DNA of 21,455 nt from NCBI GenBank assembly GCA_002408065.1, contig DHQI01000026.1:55092-76546 (forward strand), given 5' to 3'. Position 1 is the first letter of the stretch. The number at the start of each line of letters is the position of its first letter. Below are positions 1 through 7,783 of this stretch, in pieces. The translations under genes and the position numbers were made by a program. The stretch comes from Bacteroidales bacterium UBA5342 (GTDB taxonomy: Bacteria; Bacteroidota; Bacteroidia; Bacteroidales; UBA5342). The notes under the pieces were generated by a model that searched no databases, was not told where the DNA came from, and saw only the letters and a program-made list of their open reading frames with translations.

Positions 1-167
1 ACTAAAGCCACAGGAATGGCATTGATGGCTATGGCATACACCGTAAAAAAAAGTGCCCCTACAAGGTTAGTCCAGCGTAGTTTGACCATAGAGGTCATGG
101 TGAGCGAAATGGCTACGGTAACAGATCCTATGTAGCCTATCCATTCCAAATAGTTGATCGGTGCCAT
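1..167 (-). CDS. Partial small membrane protein, possibly YgjV-type (3' end outside window)
   Basis: The frame opens with ATG at 167 on the minus strand and is still open at base 1, so only about 55 N-terminal residues are visible. They begin MAPINYLEWIGYIGSVTVAI and hold two hydrophobic segments (about residues 7-24 and 34-54) separated by a short polar turn with K-L-R-W. This looks like the start of the small inner-membrane proteins of the YgjV type common in Bacteroidota, but that is recognition by eye and the rest is missing. The start lies one base after the stop codon of the pentapeptide-repeat gene, so the two are very likely co-transcribed and translationally coupled. No function can be given. 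Confidence 0.5.
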   Translation of the reverse strand, partial: MAPINYLEWIGYIGSVTVAISLTMTSMVKLRWTNLVGALFFTVYAIAINAIPVAL

Positions 168-168
168 G

Positions 169-726
169 TTAGTCTATTTTTATGTCATAAGTATCTAATA
201 GCCCGATAACATCAGGCAGTGAGAAGTGGGCGCCTTTCATTATGTTTTGTGCCGGGTTGATAGAGTAATTTTTGGAGTTTCTAAAATCTGCACTGCTTAG
301 TTTGCAATGATCAAATACAGCTCCGGACAAATTACAATTGGTGATTTTAGCCAGTGTTAAATCAGCTTCTACAAAGTCCACACTTTCCATTTGGCAATTG
401 ATGAAACGTGTTTTTGGCATGCGCATTTTGTAAAAAGACGACATATCCAAAATACAATTTTCAAAATTAACTTCAAAGCCAAAAGCATGACACTTCTCAA
501 AAGAAAGTCCTAAGATTTTACAGTTTTTAAATTCTATATCTTGAAAAACAGTTCCCTCGCTAGCTACATTGCTTAGGTTACAAGACTCAAAGTGGCATTC
601 CAGAAAGCGGCATTGATTCATGTTTGCTTCTGAAAAATCACAATTTATAAAGTGGCAATATTCGTATTCTCCTGATTCAAAATTGCTCGTGTTCTTAATA
701 TCCTTATCGCTGAAGTAAGCCATCAT
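169..726 (-). CDS. Pentapeptide-repeat protein, cysteine-rich
   Basis: A 185-residue protein made mostly of five-residue units in which every fifth residue is F, L or M. Clean runs are at residues 29-53 (CDFSE, ANMNQ, CRFLE, CHFES, CNLSN) and 116-150 (VDFVE, ADLTL, AKITN, CNLSG, AVFDH, CKLSS, ADFRN). Such proteins fold as a right-handed quadrilateral beta-helix. Relatives of this size include the DNA-mimicking gyrase-protection proteins (Qnr, MfpA, McbG), but most family members have no known job. Eleven cysteines, mainly at the i-2 corner position, suggest a cytoplasmic location, and no signal peptide is present. The C-terminal 30 residues leave the repeat pattern and end in a probable helix (SLPDVIGLLDTYDI). 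Two ATGs are adjacent (726 and 723) and I take the first. The gene starts 5 bases after the FAD oxidoreductase stop and ends 1 base before the next start, so it sits inside an operon. Confidence 0.88.
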   Translation of the reverse strand: MMAYFSDKDIKNTSNFESGEYEYCHFINCDFSEANMNQCRFLECHFESCNLSNVASEGTVFQDIEFKNCKILGLSFEKCHAFGFEVNFENCILDMSSFYKMRMPKTRFINCQMESVDFVEADLTLAKITNCNLSGAVFDHCKLSSADFRNSKNYSINPAQNIMKGAHFSLPDVIGLLDTYDIKID

Positions 727-731
727 TGTTT

Positions 732-2285
732 TTAAGATAAAATTTTTCTTGCCACAGCATCAGCACAGCGCACGCCGTCGATAGCAGAGGAAACAATACC
801 ACCGGCATAGCCAGCGCCTTCGCCACAAGGGAAAAGGTTTATGGTGTTGGTGCTTTCTAATGTGTCACGATCTCTGAGTACTCTTACCGGCGATGAGGTC
901 CGTGTTTCCACTCCTATAATGATGGCCTCGTTGGTGTAAAAGCCACGTGCTGATTTACTAAACAGTTTAAAACCTTCTTGCAGGCGGGTTTTTATTTCGT
1001 CCGGGAGCCACATATGCAATGGTGATGACACAAGACCTGGTATATAAGAACTCTCGGGCAAGTCAAAAGACAGGCGGTTTTCTGCAAAATCAACCAAACG
1101 TTGAGCAGGAGCTGATTGTGATTGACCACCGTTGACGTAGGCCAGATTTTCTAATTGTTCCTGGTATTCTATTCCAGCCAGCGGGTTGTCTTCATTGCCC
1201 TTTTCCAGATGTGGCGCTACTTCTACTACGATACCTGAGTTGGCCCAGCGCGAATTACGTTTGGAATTAGACATGCCGTTTACCACCACTTGGTTTTCTC
1301 CTGTAGCTGATGGTACTATGATGCCGCCGGGGCACATACAAAAGGAATATACCCCTTTGCCTTGCACTTGTTTGGCAAAATTATACGTGGCTGCAGGCAG
1401 GTATTTTCCGCGCCCGTCTTTGTTGTGATATTGTATCTGATCGATGAGTTTTTGAGGGTGTTCTACACGTACGCCTACAGCAAAAGGTTTGGCTTCGAGG
1501 GCTACGCCTTCTTGGTGAAGCATCCGGAAAATATCGCGCGACGAATGACCTGTGGCCATGATTACCGGGCCTAATAGCTCTGAACCATCAGCTAGTTTTA
1601 CACCTTTTAGATTGTCGTTTTCTTTTATTAGTCCGCTTACTTTGTGTTCAAAGCGCACGTCGCCGCCGTATTGTTTAATGGTTTCGCGCATATTAGCTAT
1701 CACACCGGGGAGTTTATCGGTACCTATGTGAGGGTGGGCATCTACCATGATATCATAATCAGCACCATGCAAGAAGAGTGTCTGAAGTATACCTTTTACA
1801 TTGCCCCGTTTCAGGCTGCGCGTGTAAAGTTTACCATCCGAAAAAGTGCCGGCACCACCTTCGCCAAAACAATAGTTGGATTCATTATTGACCAAATGTT
1901 GTGAGTTGAGAGCAGCAATGTCTTTTTTGCGGTCAGAGATGTTATGACCTCTCTCTAATACAATGGGTTTTAAGCCAATTTCCAAACAACGCAAAGCCGC
2001 AAAAAGGCCTGCCGGCCCGGCACCTACTATGATGACCTTCGGCGCTTTACTAACGTCTTGATAGTTGGATTCGGGTTTTAGGTCTTTAGGCTCTTCGTTC
2101 ACATACACATCCATATTTACATCGATCCATATCTGGCGTTTACGGGCATCAATGGAGCGGCGAAGAATGTGGCAATGCTTTATTTCTTTAGTAGAAATGC
2201 CCAGTTTTTGAGCAGCTCTGTCGCGGTAAAAAACTTCCGAAGAGGCATCTCTCGGGCTTAGTCGTAGTCGTAAGTTATGTATCAT
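732..2285 (-). CDS. FAD-dependent oxidoreductase of the COG2509 type
   Basis: A 517-residue flavoprotein. An N-terminal domain of about 80 residues precedes the dinucleotide-binding fold, whose GAGPAG motif is at residues 88-93 and is followed by an acidic/basic ERG at the end of the second strand. A glycine-rich segment GEGGAGTFSDGKLYTR follows at about 140-155, and the C-terminal FAD-contact motif PCGEGAGYAGG is near residue 490. This architecture matches the family annotated as uncharacterised FAD-dependent dehydrogenases. The substrate is unknown and I do not assign one. The protein is cytoplasmic, with no signal peptide. The start ATG at 2285 is 55 bases after the porT stop codon. A short imperfect inverted repeat (AAAGG/CCTTT, 2291-2307) lies in that leader. 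It is probably expressed with porT upstream and the pentapeptide protein downstream. Confidence 0.85.
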   Translation of the reverse strand: MIHNLRLRLSPRDASSEVFYRDRAAQKLGISTKEIKHCHILRRSIDARKRQIWIDVNMDVYVNEEPKDLKPESNYQDVSKAPKVIIVGAGPAGLFAALRCLEIGLKPIVLERGHNISDRKKDIAALNSQHLVNNESNYCFGEGGAGTFSDGKLYTRSLKRGNVKGILQTLFLHGADYDIMVDAHPHIGTDKLPGVIANMRETIKQYGGDVRFEHKVSGLIKENDNLKGVKLADGSELLGPVIMATGHSSRDIFRMLHQEGVALEAKPFAVGVRVEHPQKLIDQIQYHNKDGRGKYLPAATYNFAKQVQGKGVYSFCMCPGGIIVPSATGENQVVVNGMSNSKRNSRWANSGIVVEVAPHLEKGNEDNPLAGIEYQEQLENLAYVNGGQSQSAPAQRLVDFAENRLSFDLPESSYIPGLVSSPLHMWLPDEIKTRLQEGFKLFSKSARGFYTNEAIIIGVETRTSSPVRVLRDRDTLESTNTINLFPCGEGAGYAGGIVSSAIDGVRCADAVARKILS

Positions 2286-2340
2286 AATGGAAAGGTAATT
2301 ATCCTTTAAAAAACAGGAAATGATGATTAATGTTTATCGC

Positions 2341-3135
2341 TTATTCAAAATTAAATGCGATGGTGAAAGTTTTGGCCCTTATTTTATCAATGGAAGAGCT
2401 TAGGTAGTTATCGTCTACCGTATCACCGGCAGGGCGGTCGGCTAACATATTAAACAGCCCAATACCAAAACGTAGCTCTATGCCAAAACGAAAGGTCTCC
2501 AGGTAGAAGTCCGACCCCAAACCGAACTCTAAAGAGGTATCGATTCTTTTTAAGGTGATAGGATTATCAAAACTTGTAGCTAGATCGTATTTGAATGCTG
2601 CACCGGCTACTGCATATGGGCGCATATTGTTTATTCGTACGGCTTTGTATTTTAGTAAAACAGGGACGCTGATATAGGTGGATTTGATATTGGTTGATAT
2701 GGTGTTGTTTCCAGTGTATGTTGTATCTTTTACACCTGTTTCGCTTAGGTATTGTTGCGACTTGATGTCTTTACCTCCCAGTGATAATGAGGGGATAAAA
2801 CGTAGGTTTAGGTAAGTGCCTAAACGTTTGCTGGCTATTATTCCTACGTGGAATCCGGGACTATTCACCTCAGCTATTTCGGAATAATATTTGACTTCAC
2901 TTATAGTATTTCCCGTGATCAGGGGGGCAGAAGGTAGATCACCGGAAGGGATTAAGCTGATAAGGTTTTCAGAGTTGTTTATAATCTTCATGTTCTGAAA
3001 ATCCGGCCCCAGAGTAAAACCGAAATGCCATTTTTTTTCATCGTATTCGAGCATATTAGGTGCTATGCTGTAACGTTGTGCCAAGGCAGAAACAGATGAG
3101 AATAATATAAGAATAAAAAGAATGTTCTTTTTCAT
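2341..3135 (-). CDS. porT: PorT-family outer-membrane beta-barrel, type IX secretion
   Basis: About 264 residues from the ATG at 3135. The frame stays open upstream, but MKKNILFILILFSSVSALAQ starts a textbook Sec signal peptide with cleavage after A-L-A, which fixes the start. The mature part has the PorT-like opening (YDEKKWHFGFTLGPDF), then alternating strands with GFHVGIIASKRLGTYLNLRFIPSLSLG, VPVLLKYK, AVAGAAFKYDLA and a terminal aromatic strand ending F-N-F-E, as expected for an eight-stranded outer-membrane barrel. PorT (SprT in gliding species) is needed for type IX secretion, which exports proteins with a C-terminal CTD across the outer membrane in Bacteroidota. Family assignment rests on remembered sequence pattern. 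A more general outer-membrane-beta-barrel (PorT-domain) protein is the alternative. A strong hairpin ends 9 bases before the start codon. Confidence 0.78.
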   Translation of the reverse strand: MKKNILFILILFSSVSALAQRYSIAPNMLEYDEKKWHFGFTLGPDFQNMKIINNSENLISLIPSGDLPSAPLITGNTISEVKYYSEIAEVNSPGFHVGIIASKRLGTYLNLRFIPSLSLGGKDIKSQQYLSETGVKDTTYTGNNTISTNIKSTYISVPVLLKYKAVRINNMRPYAVAGAAFKYDLATSFDNPITLKRIDTSLEFGLGSDFYLETFRFGIELRFGIGLFNMLADRPAGDTVDDNYLSSSIDKIRAKTFTIAFNFE

Positions 3136-3144
3136 AAGAAAGAA

Positions 3145-3172
3145 GCCACGTGTTCCTAAGAACAAACGTGGC
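3145..3172 (-). promoter_or_regulatory. Hairpin in the porT leader
   Basis: On the minus strand an arm (3172-3160) pairs with 3155-3145: GCCACGT with ACGTGGC (7 bp) stacked on GTTC with GAAC (4 bp), with a two-base AA bulge and a four-base loop. The stem ends 9 bases before the porT ATG and is followed by the T-rich TTCTTTCTT. It could be the recQ terminator butted against porT, or a leader structure that hides the porT start. Bases are seen directly; the role is inferred. Confidence 0.55.
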
Positions 3173-3247
3173 AAAGTGAAATTTAGTATAATTAAACTGG
3201 AATTTTAGTGTGAAGTAGGTGTTTGATGATTGCCAACAGTCTTCTGC

Positions 3248-5422
3248 TTAATTCCCCATTTCCGAAAGGAACTTTAACCGCATGAGGCGTACAGCTTCTT
3301 CCTCGTAGTCTTCTTCACCTAGCTCATTTAATGCTTCCCTGAGTGAGTCTGTTTCGGCATCTTCCTTGAAATATAGAAAGATATCATCAATGGTGTCTTC
3401 GTCTAATACTTCATTGATGTAATAGTCAATGTTAATTCTCGTTCCTGAATAAACAATAGACTCTAATTCTTCGAGTAATTGTGACATTTCCAACCCTTTG
3501 GCCGAGGCTATCAGGTCGAGTGGCATCTTGCGGTCAATGCTCTGGATCAGATATATTTTAAGTTTACTACGATCCGCTACCGAACGGATTATGAGGTCAG
3601 CGGGGCGTTCTATCTCATTTTCTTTTACATAGCGGGCTATGATTTCTACAAACTCTTTTCCGTAACGTTTGGCTTTGCCTTGGCCTACGCCGGGCATGTT
3701 TTGTAGTTCCTCTACTGTTACCGGGTAATTAGTAACCATGGCATCCAATGAGGGATCCTGAAAGATTACAAATGGAGGAAGACCAAGGCGGTGTCCTACT
3801 TTTTTTCGGGTGTCTTTTAATATTTTTAGTAAGGTATCGTCCAAAGCACCTGTAGCCCCAGCGGCCGGACCACTGTCTTCTTCTTCGTATTGGTGGTTTT
3901 CGGTCATCATGAATTCTTGTGGATTGGCTAAAAATTCATGTCCTTTAGGGGTTACTTTGAGTAAGCCATAGTTTTCTATTTCCTTGTCTATGTAGCCGGC
4001 TATCAGGCCTTGTCGAATCAAGGCGCTCCATACGGGGGCTTCTTTTTCTTTGCCCAAGCCAAAAACTTCAAGTTCGTTGTGTTTGTATGATTTAATGGCG
4101 GCATCTTCTTCACCGACCATAATATTAACGACATGGTCGGCTTTGAATTTTTCTTTAACGGCTATAATAACCTGAAGTAATTTTACCATTAAATCCTGAG
4201 CGTCAAATTTCTTCTTAGGGTGCAAGCAGTTGTCACAATTACCACAGCTTTCCTGTTCGTATTTTTCTCCAAAGTAATGTAGTAAAAGAATGCGTCGACA
4301 GATGGATGATTCAGCATAAGAGGTGGTCTCCATCAGCAGTTGGTTGCCTATTTCCTGCTCTGCAACAGGTTTTCCATGCATAAATTTCTCAAGCTTCTCA
4401 ATGTCTTTGTAAGAATAGAATGTGATACATTGGCCTTCGCCGCCATCACGTCCGGCGCGTCCTGTTTCTTGATAATATCCTTCCAGACTTTTAGGGATGT
4501 CATAATGGATCACAAAACGTACATCGGGTTTGTCTATTCCCATTCCGAAAGCAATTGTGGCTACTATCACACTGACATCTTCCATCAGGAAAGCATCTTG
4601 ATTTTTAGAGCGATGAGAGGCATCCATGCCAGCATGATAAGGTAAAGCATTGATACCGTTAACTTGTAGAAATTCAGCTAGTTGTTCTACTTTTTTACGG
4701 CTCAGGCAATAAATTATGCCGGATTTACCTTCATTTTTCTTTATGAATTTAACGATTTCTTTGTCTACATTCTTTTTGGAGCGTACTTCATAATAAAGAT
4801 TGCTGCGGTTGAAAGAAGACTTGAAGACAGTGGCTTCCAGCATGCCTAGGGATTTTTGTATGTCATGCTGTACTTTAGGGGTAGCAGTAGCTGTAAGAGC
4901 AATGATAGGTGCATCACCTATGGACGTAACAATAGGGCGTATACGACGGTATTCGGGCCGGAAATCGTGTCCCCATTCCGAGATACAGTGCGCTTCGTCT
5001 ACAGCATAAAATGAGATATTGACTTGTTTGAGAAATTCTACATTACTCTCTTTGGTCAGCGTTTCAGGTGCTACATATAGCAGCTTAGTTTTGCCGGCTA
5101 AAACATCTTGTTTTACTTGTTCTGTTGCTGTTTTGTTGAGTGAGGAGTTAAGAAAATGTGCGATACTGTCGTTTTCGCTGAAATTTCGCATTGCATCAAC
5201 TTGGTTTTTCATTAGAGCAATGAGCGGAGAAACGACGATAGCTGTGCCTTCCATCAAGAGTGAAGGTAGTTGGTAGCAAAGTGATTTACCTCCTCCCGTT
5301 GGCATTAAGACGAAGGTGTCTTTTTGATCCAATAAATTTTTAATGATAGCCTCCTGATCTCCTTTGAAGGTAGAGAAGCCAAAATGCTTCTTTAATGCAT
5401 CTTTTAATTCTATATTTCCCAT
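3248..5422 (-). CDS. recQ: ATP-dependent DNA helicase RecQ
   Basis: A 724-residue 3'-5' superfamily 2 helicase that acts in recombination and replication-fork repair. Numbered from the ATG at 5422, Walker A TGGGKS is at 42-47, the DEAH box at 142-145 with the aromatic-rich SEWGHDFRPEY loop after it, and motif VI QETGRAGRDG follows. Then come the RecQ zinc site (a cysteine, then CGNCDNC), the winged-helix region, an HRDC domain (about 505-580), and a long acidic tail resembling the HTH_40 extension. That makes it over 100 residues longer than E. coli RecQ, a size I know from Bacteroidota. A TTG-started extension to 5449 is rejected because that TTG is the end of the promoter box TATCTTTG. It follows clpX on the same strand but is separated by a terminator, so it has its own transcript, probably reading on into porT. 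Confidence 0.96.
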   Translation of the reverse strand: MGNIELKDALKKHFGFSTFKGDQEAIIKNLLDQKDTFVLMPTGGGKSLCYQLPSLLMEGTAIVVSPLIALMKNQVDAMRNFSENDSIAHFLNSSLNKTATEQVKQDVLAGKTKLLYVAPETLTKESNVEFLKQVNISFYAVDEAHCISEWGHDFRPEYRRIRPIVTSIGDAPIIALTATATPKVQHDIQKSLGMLEATVFKSSFNRSNLYYEVRSKKNVDKEIVKFIKKNEGKSGIIYCLSRKKVEQLAEFLQVNGINALPYHAGMDASHRSKNQDAFLMEDVSVIVATIAFGMGIDKPDVRFVIHYDIPKSLEGYYQETGRAGRDGGEGQCITFYSYKDIEKLEKFMHGKPVAEQEIGNQLLMETTSYAESSICRRILLLHYFGEKYEQESCGNCDNCLHPKKKFDAQDLMVKLLQVIIAVKEKFKADHVVNIMVGEEDAAIKSYKHNELEVFGLGKEKEAPVWSALIRQGLIAGYIDKEIENYGLLKVTPKGHEFLANPQEFMMTENHQYEEEDSGPAAGATGALDDTLLKILKDTRKKVGHRLGLPPFVIFQDPSLDAMVTNYPVTVEELQNMPGVGQGKAKRYGKEFVEIIARYVKENEIERPADLIIRSVADRSKLKIYLIQSIDRKMPLDLIASAKGLEMSQLLEELESIVYSGTRINIDYYINEVLDEDTIDDIFLYFKEDAETDSLREALNELGEEDYEEEAVRLMRLKFLSEMGN

Positions 5423-5446
5423 TGTCTTATTTGATATCTGCTCAAG

Positions 5447-5454
5447 CAAAGATA
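5447..5454 (-). promoter_or_regulatory. recQ promoter -7 box
   Basis: Minus-strand TATCTTTG is a perfect match to the Bacteroidota sigma-ABfr -7 consensus TAnnTTTG. It lies 24 bases upstream of the recQ ATG and just downstream of the clpX terminator, giving a very short leader. Its last three bases are the TTG that a gene finder could mistake for the start codon. Confidence 0.65.
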
Positions 5455-5532
5455 GAAAATTTTAAACACAGGAAGTAGTTTTATGCTTTTTTTTTAATCA
5501 GAGAGAATCTGATTATTTGAGTTAGAGAATCA

Positions 5533-5572
5533 AAAAGCCCGTTGTTAAGTGGTTTTTCAACAACGGGCTTTT
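5533..5572 (-). terminator. Intrinsic terminator after clpX
   Basis: Arms 5533-5546 (AAAAGCCCGTTGTT) and 5559-5572 (AACAACGGGCTTTT) form a perfect 14-bp stem with a 12-base loop. In the minus-strand direction it is followed by a run of T, and it sits 22 bases after the clpX stop codon. It is nearly symmetrical, but only a minus-strand gene approaches it. Confidence 0.92.
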
Positions 5573-5594
5573 AATGATTTGGAAATTATGTATT

Positions 5595-6824
5595 TTATTC
5601 GCTGGCTAATAATTTTGTTTTGTTGATGCCAGAAAGCTGTTTTTCGGCCATTGGTTTCGAAACTTTTAATGTTTTTTGTTCCGAAGAGGGGATTTCAAAC
5701 ATCGCTTCCATCATAATGGTTTCCATTAAAGAACGTAGACCACGTGCTCCTAATTTGAATTCCACAGCTTTGTCTACGATATAATCCAGAGCATCTGTGT
5801 CATAATTCAATTTCACATTATCAATCTCAAACAATTTTTTGTATTGTTTGGTGATGGCATTATTAGGCTCTGTGAGTATGCGTCGCAAAGCGTCTTTGTC
5901 CAGAGGATCCAGATGTGTCAATACCGGTAAGCGGCCAATGATCTCAGGTATCAAACCAAAAGATTTTAAATCCTGTGGGGCAATGTATTGCAACAGGTTT
6001 TCCATATCCACGCTGTCGGTGTTTTTGGCTGCAGCATAGCCCACTGCTTTGGTGTTGAGCCGGTTGCCTATTTTGCGCTCTATGCCATCAAAGGCTCCTC
6101 CACATACAAAAAGGATGTTTTTGGTGTCTACAGGAATCATTTTTTGATCCGGATGCTTGCGTCCCCCTTGCGGCGGCACATTGACGACGGAACCTTCAAG
6201 AAGTTTTAACAGGCCTTGTTGCACTCCCTCGCCACTTACATCGCGGGTGATGGATGGGTTATCGCCTTTTCTTGCGATCTTATCGATTTCGTCGATGAAG
6301 ACGATGCCGCGTTCTGCCGCTTTTACATTATAGTCCGAGGCCTGTAGCAGGCGGGTCAGGAGGCTCTCGATGTCTTCACCCACATAACCGGCTTCGGTAA
6401 GTACTGTAGCATCTACTATTGTAAAAGGCACGTTAAGAAGTTTGGCAATGGTCTTAGCCAAGAGCGTTTTTCCTGTTCCGGTACGGCCCACCAATATAAT
6501 GTTAGATTTTTCAATCTCAACATCATCTTTCCCGGAGTTTTGTCCTATTCTCTTGTAATGGTTGTAAACGGCTACTGAAAGGAATTTTTTGGCTGTATCC
6601 TGACCTATAACATAACCATCCAGAAATTCTTTGATTTCTTTGGGTTTGGGTAAATCCTTGATGTCGAGGTCAAATTTTTCCTTGTTTTTAGAGCGCGTTT
6701 CTTCTGTTACTATTTCATAGGCACTGTTGGCACAATCACTACAAATAGAAGCTTCCAATCCATCAATAAGCATTGGTACTTTGGCTTCGGGGCGTCCACA
6801 AAATGCGCAGTGGTCTCGTTTCAT
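5595..6824 (-). CDS. clpX: ATP-dependent protease ATPase subunit ClpX
   Basis: A 409-residue AAA+ unfoldase that recognises tagged proteins and feeds them into ClpP. The N-terminal C4 zinc domain uses Cys 6, 9, 28 and 31. Walker A GRTGTGKT is at 113-120, the pore loop GYVG at 146-149, Walker B VFIDE at 175-179, the RKH loop at 222-224 and sensor-2 GAR at 359-361. The length is normal for the family. Two positions differ from the usual enterobacterial form: the loop that docks ClpP, IGF in E. coli, reads VGY here (261-263), and Walker A has R where P is common. Both look like clade variation. The gene follows clpP by 133 bases with no promoter box that I can find between them, but a strong hairpin lies in that gap. 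Confidence 0.97.
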   Translation of the reverse strand: MKRDHCAFCGRPEAKVPMLIDGLEASICSDCANSAYEIVTEETRSKNKEKFDLDIKDLPKPKEIKEFLDGYVIGQDTAKKFLSVAVYNHYKRIGQNSGKDDVEIEKSNIILVGRTGTGKTLLAKTIAKLLNVPFTIVDATVLTEAGYVGEDIESLLTRLLQASDYNVKAAERGIVFIDEIDKIARKGDNPSITRDVSGEGVQQGLLKLLEGSVVNVPPQGGRKHPDQKMIPVDTKNILFVCGGAFDGIERKIGNRLNTKAVGYAAAKNTDSVDMENLLQYIAPQDLKSFGLIPEIIGRLPVLTHLDPLDKDALRRILTEPNNAITKQYKKLFEIDNVKLNYDTDALDYIVDKAVEFKLGARGLRSLMETIMMEAMFEIPSSEQKTLKVSKPMAEKQLSGINKTKLLASE

Positions 6825-6849
6825 ATTTTTCTTGTCTTTTATATAACGG

Positions 6850-6879
6850 AAAGACGCAACTGTTTGGGGTTGCGTCTTT
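6850..6879 (-). promoter_or_regulatory. Hairpin between clpP and clpX
   Basis: Arms AAAGACGCAAC (6850-6860) and GTTGCGTCTTT (6869-6879) form a perfect 11-bp stem with an 8-base loop. In the minus-strand transcript it ends 25 bases before the clpX ATG. The following bases (CCGTTATAT) are not a proper T-run, so it is more likely an attenuator, processing site or stabiliser than a full terminator. A weaker stem, GGTAGGG/CCATACC (6924-6940), lies just after the clpP stop. Confidence 0.6.
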
Positions 6880-6957
6880 AAGGGATATGTTTTTTGTATC
6901 TAGATTTATAGTAGAAGAAGCAAGGTATGGCAACCCTACCACTCATCTATACATTTA

Positions 6958-7629
6958 TTAGCTTATCTTGCTGCGTACCATAACTTCGTCGATCATACCA
7001 TAAGCTTTAGCCTCTTCGGCAGTCATCCAGTAGTCACGGTCAGAATCTTTTTCTATACGATCAAAATCGTTACCGCTATGGTCTGCAATGATGGTGTATA
7101 GTTCCTTTTTGAGTTTTTGGATCTCACGAGCTGTGATTTCGATATCAGAGGCTTGTCCCTGAGCGCCACCCATAGGTTGGTGAATCATTACGCGAGAGTG
7201 TTGCAGTGCTGAGCGTTTTCCTTTTTGTCCGGCAGTAAGTAGCACGGCACCCATTGATGCGGCCATTCCGGTGCAGATAGTGGCGACCTCAGGTGCTACA
7301 TATTGCATCGTATCATAAATTCCTAAACCAGCGTAAACGGATCCGCCCGGTGTATTCATATATATTGAGATGTCTTTAGAGGCGTCAGCTGATTCCAGGT
7401 AAAGTAGTTGTGCCTGTATTACATTGGCTACATAATCATCAATTGGTACACCCAGAAAGATGATACGATCCATCATCAAGCGGGAAAAAACGTCCATAGA
7501 AGCAACGTTGAGCTGGCGTTCTTCTATAATTGTAGGAGAGATATAGCTACTGGTAATATCCATATACTGATCTAGTGCCAATCCATTCATCCCAAGGTGC
7601 TTTTTGGCGTATTTTTGAAAATCGTTCAT
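6958..7629 (-). CDS. clpP: ATP-dependent Clp protease proteolytic subunit ClpP
   Basis: A 223-residue serine protease that forms the double-ring chamber served by ClpX. The catalytic triad aligns with E. coli Ser111/His136/Asp185: Ser125 in GMAASMG, His150 in MIHQPMGG and Asp199 in DSDRDYW, with identical spacing. The glycine-rich NTPGGSVYAGLGIYD strand that binds substrate is present. The N-terminus is about 15 residues longer than E. coli ClpP, and a second in-frame ATG encodes Met14. The first ATG is kept because the promoter box TACTTTTG lies 33 bases upstream of it. In many Bacteroidota tig precedes clpP. Here the upstream neighbour is a divergent DUF456 gene, so trigger factor must be elsewhere. 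Confidence 0.97.
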   Translation of the reverse strand: MNDFQKYAKKHLGMNGLALDQYMDITSSYISPTIIEERQLNVASMDVFSRLMMDRIIFLGVPIDDYVANVIQAQLLYLESADASKDISIYMNTPGGSVYAGLGIYDTMQYVAPEVATICTGMAASMGAVLLTAGQKGKRSALQHSRVMIHQPMGGAQGQASDIEITAREIQKLKKELYTIIADHSGNDFDRIEKDSDRDYWMTAEEAKAYGMIDEVMVRSKIS

Positions 7630-7662
7630 AATTATCTTTTTTTTATGCGTTGTTTTAGTTTA

Positions 7663-7670
7663 CAAAAGTA
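7663..7670 (-). promoter_or_regulatory. clpP promoter -7 box
   Basis: Minus-strand TACTTTTG matches TAnnTTTG exactly, 33 bases before the clpP ATG. It sits in the 154-base divergent region shared with the DUF456 gene. A clear TTTG -33 element at the ideal distance is not obvious. Confidence 0.6.
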
Positions 7671-7756
7671 AGAATTCTCGCGTCTTATTAAACACAAAGC
7701 CTGCCAAAAAGTTGAAGCTCTAAGGATATGATGTCTTTTTTCTATCCTTTTTGGAT

Positions 7757-7764
7757 TACATTTG
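7757..7764 (+). promoter_or_regulatory. DUF456 gene promoter -7 box
   Basis: TACATTTG matches TAnnTTTG and lies 19 bases before the ATG at 7784. Because it falls inside the upstream extension of the reading frame, it argues that translation starts at 7784 and not at the TTG at 7751. Confidence 0.6.
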
Positions 7765-7783
7765 CATTCTAATTCTGATAATC

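Noticed and set aside
1186..1904. Plus-strand open frames across the FAD oxidoreductase
   Set aside because: They are antisense to a convincing conserved gene, with no family resemblance or promoter of their own.
3136..3174. Extended porT start at 3174
   Set aside because: It would put 13 residues encoded by the hairpin in front of a complete Sec signal peptide.
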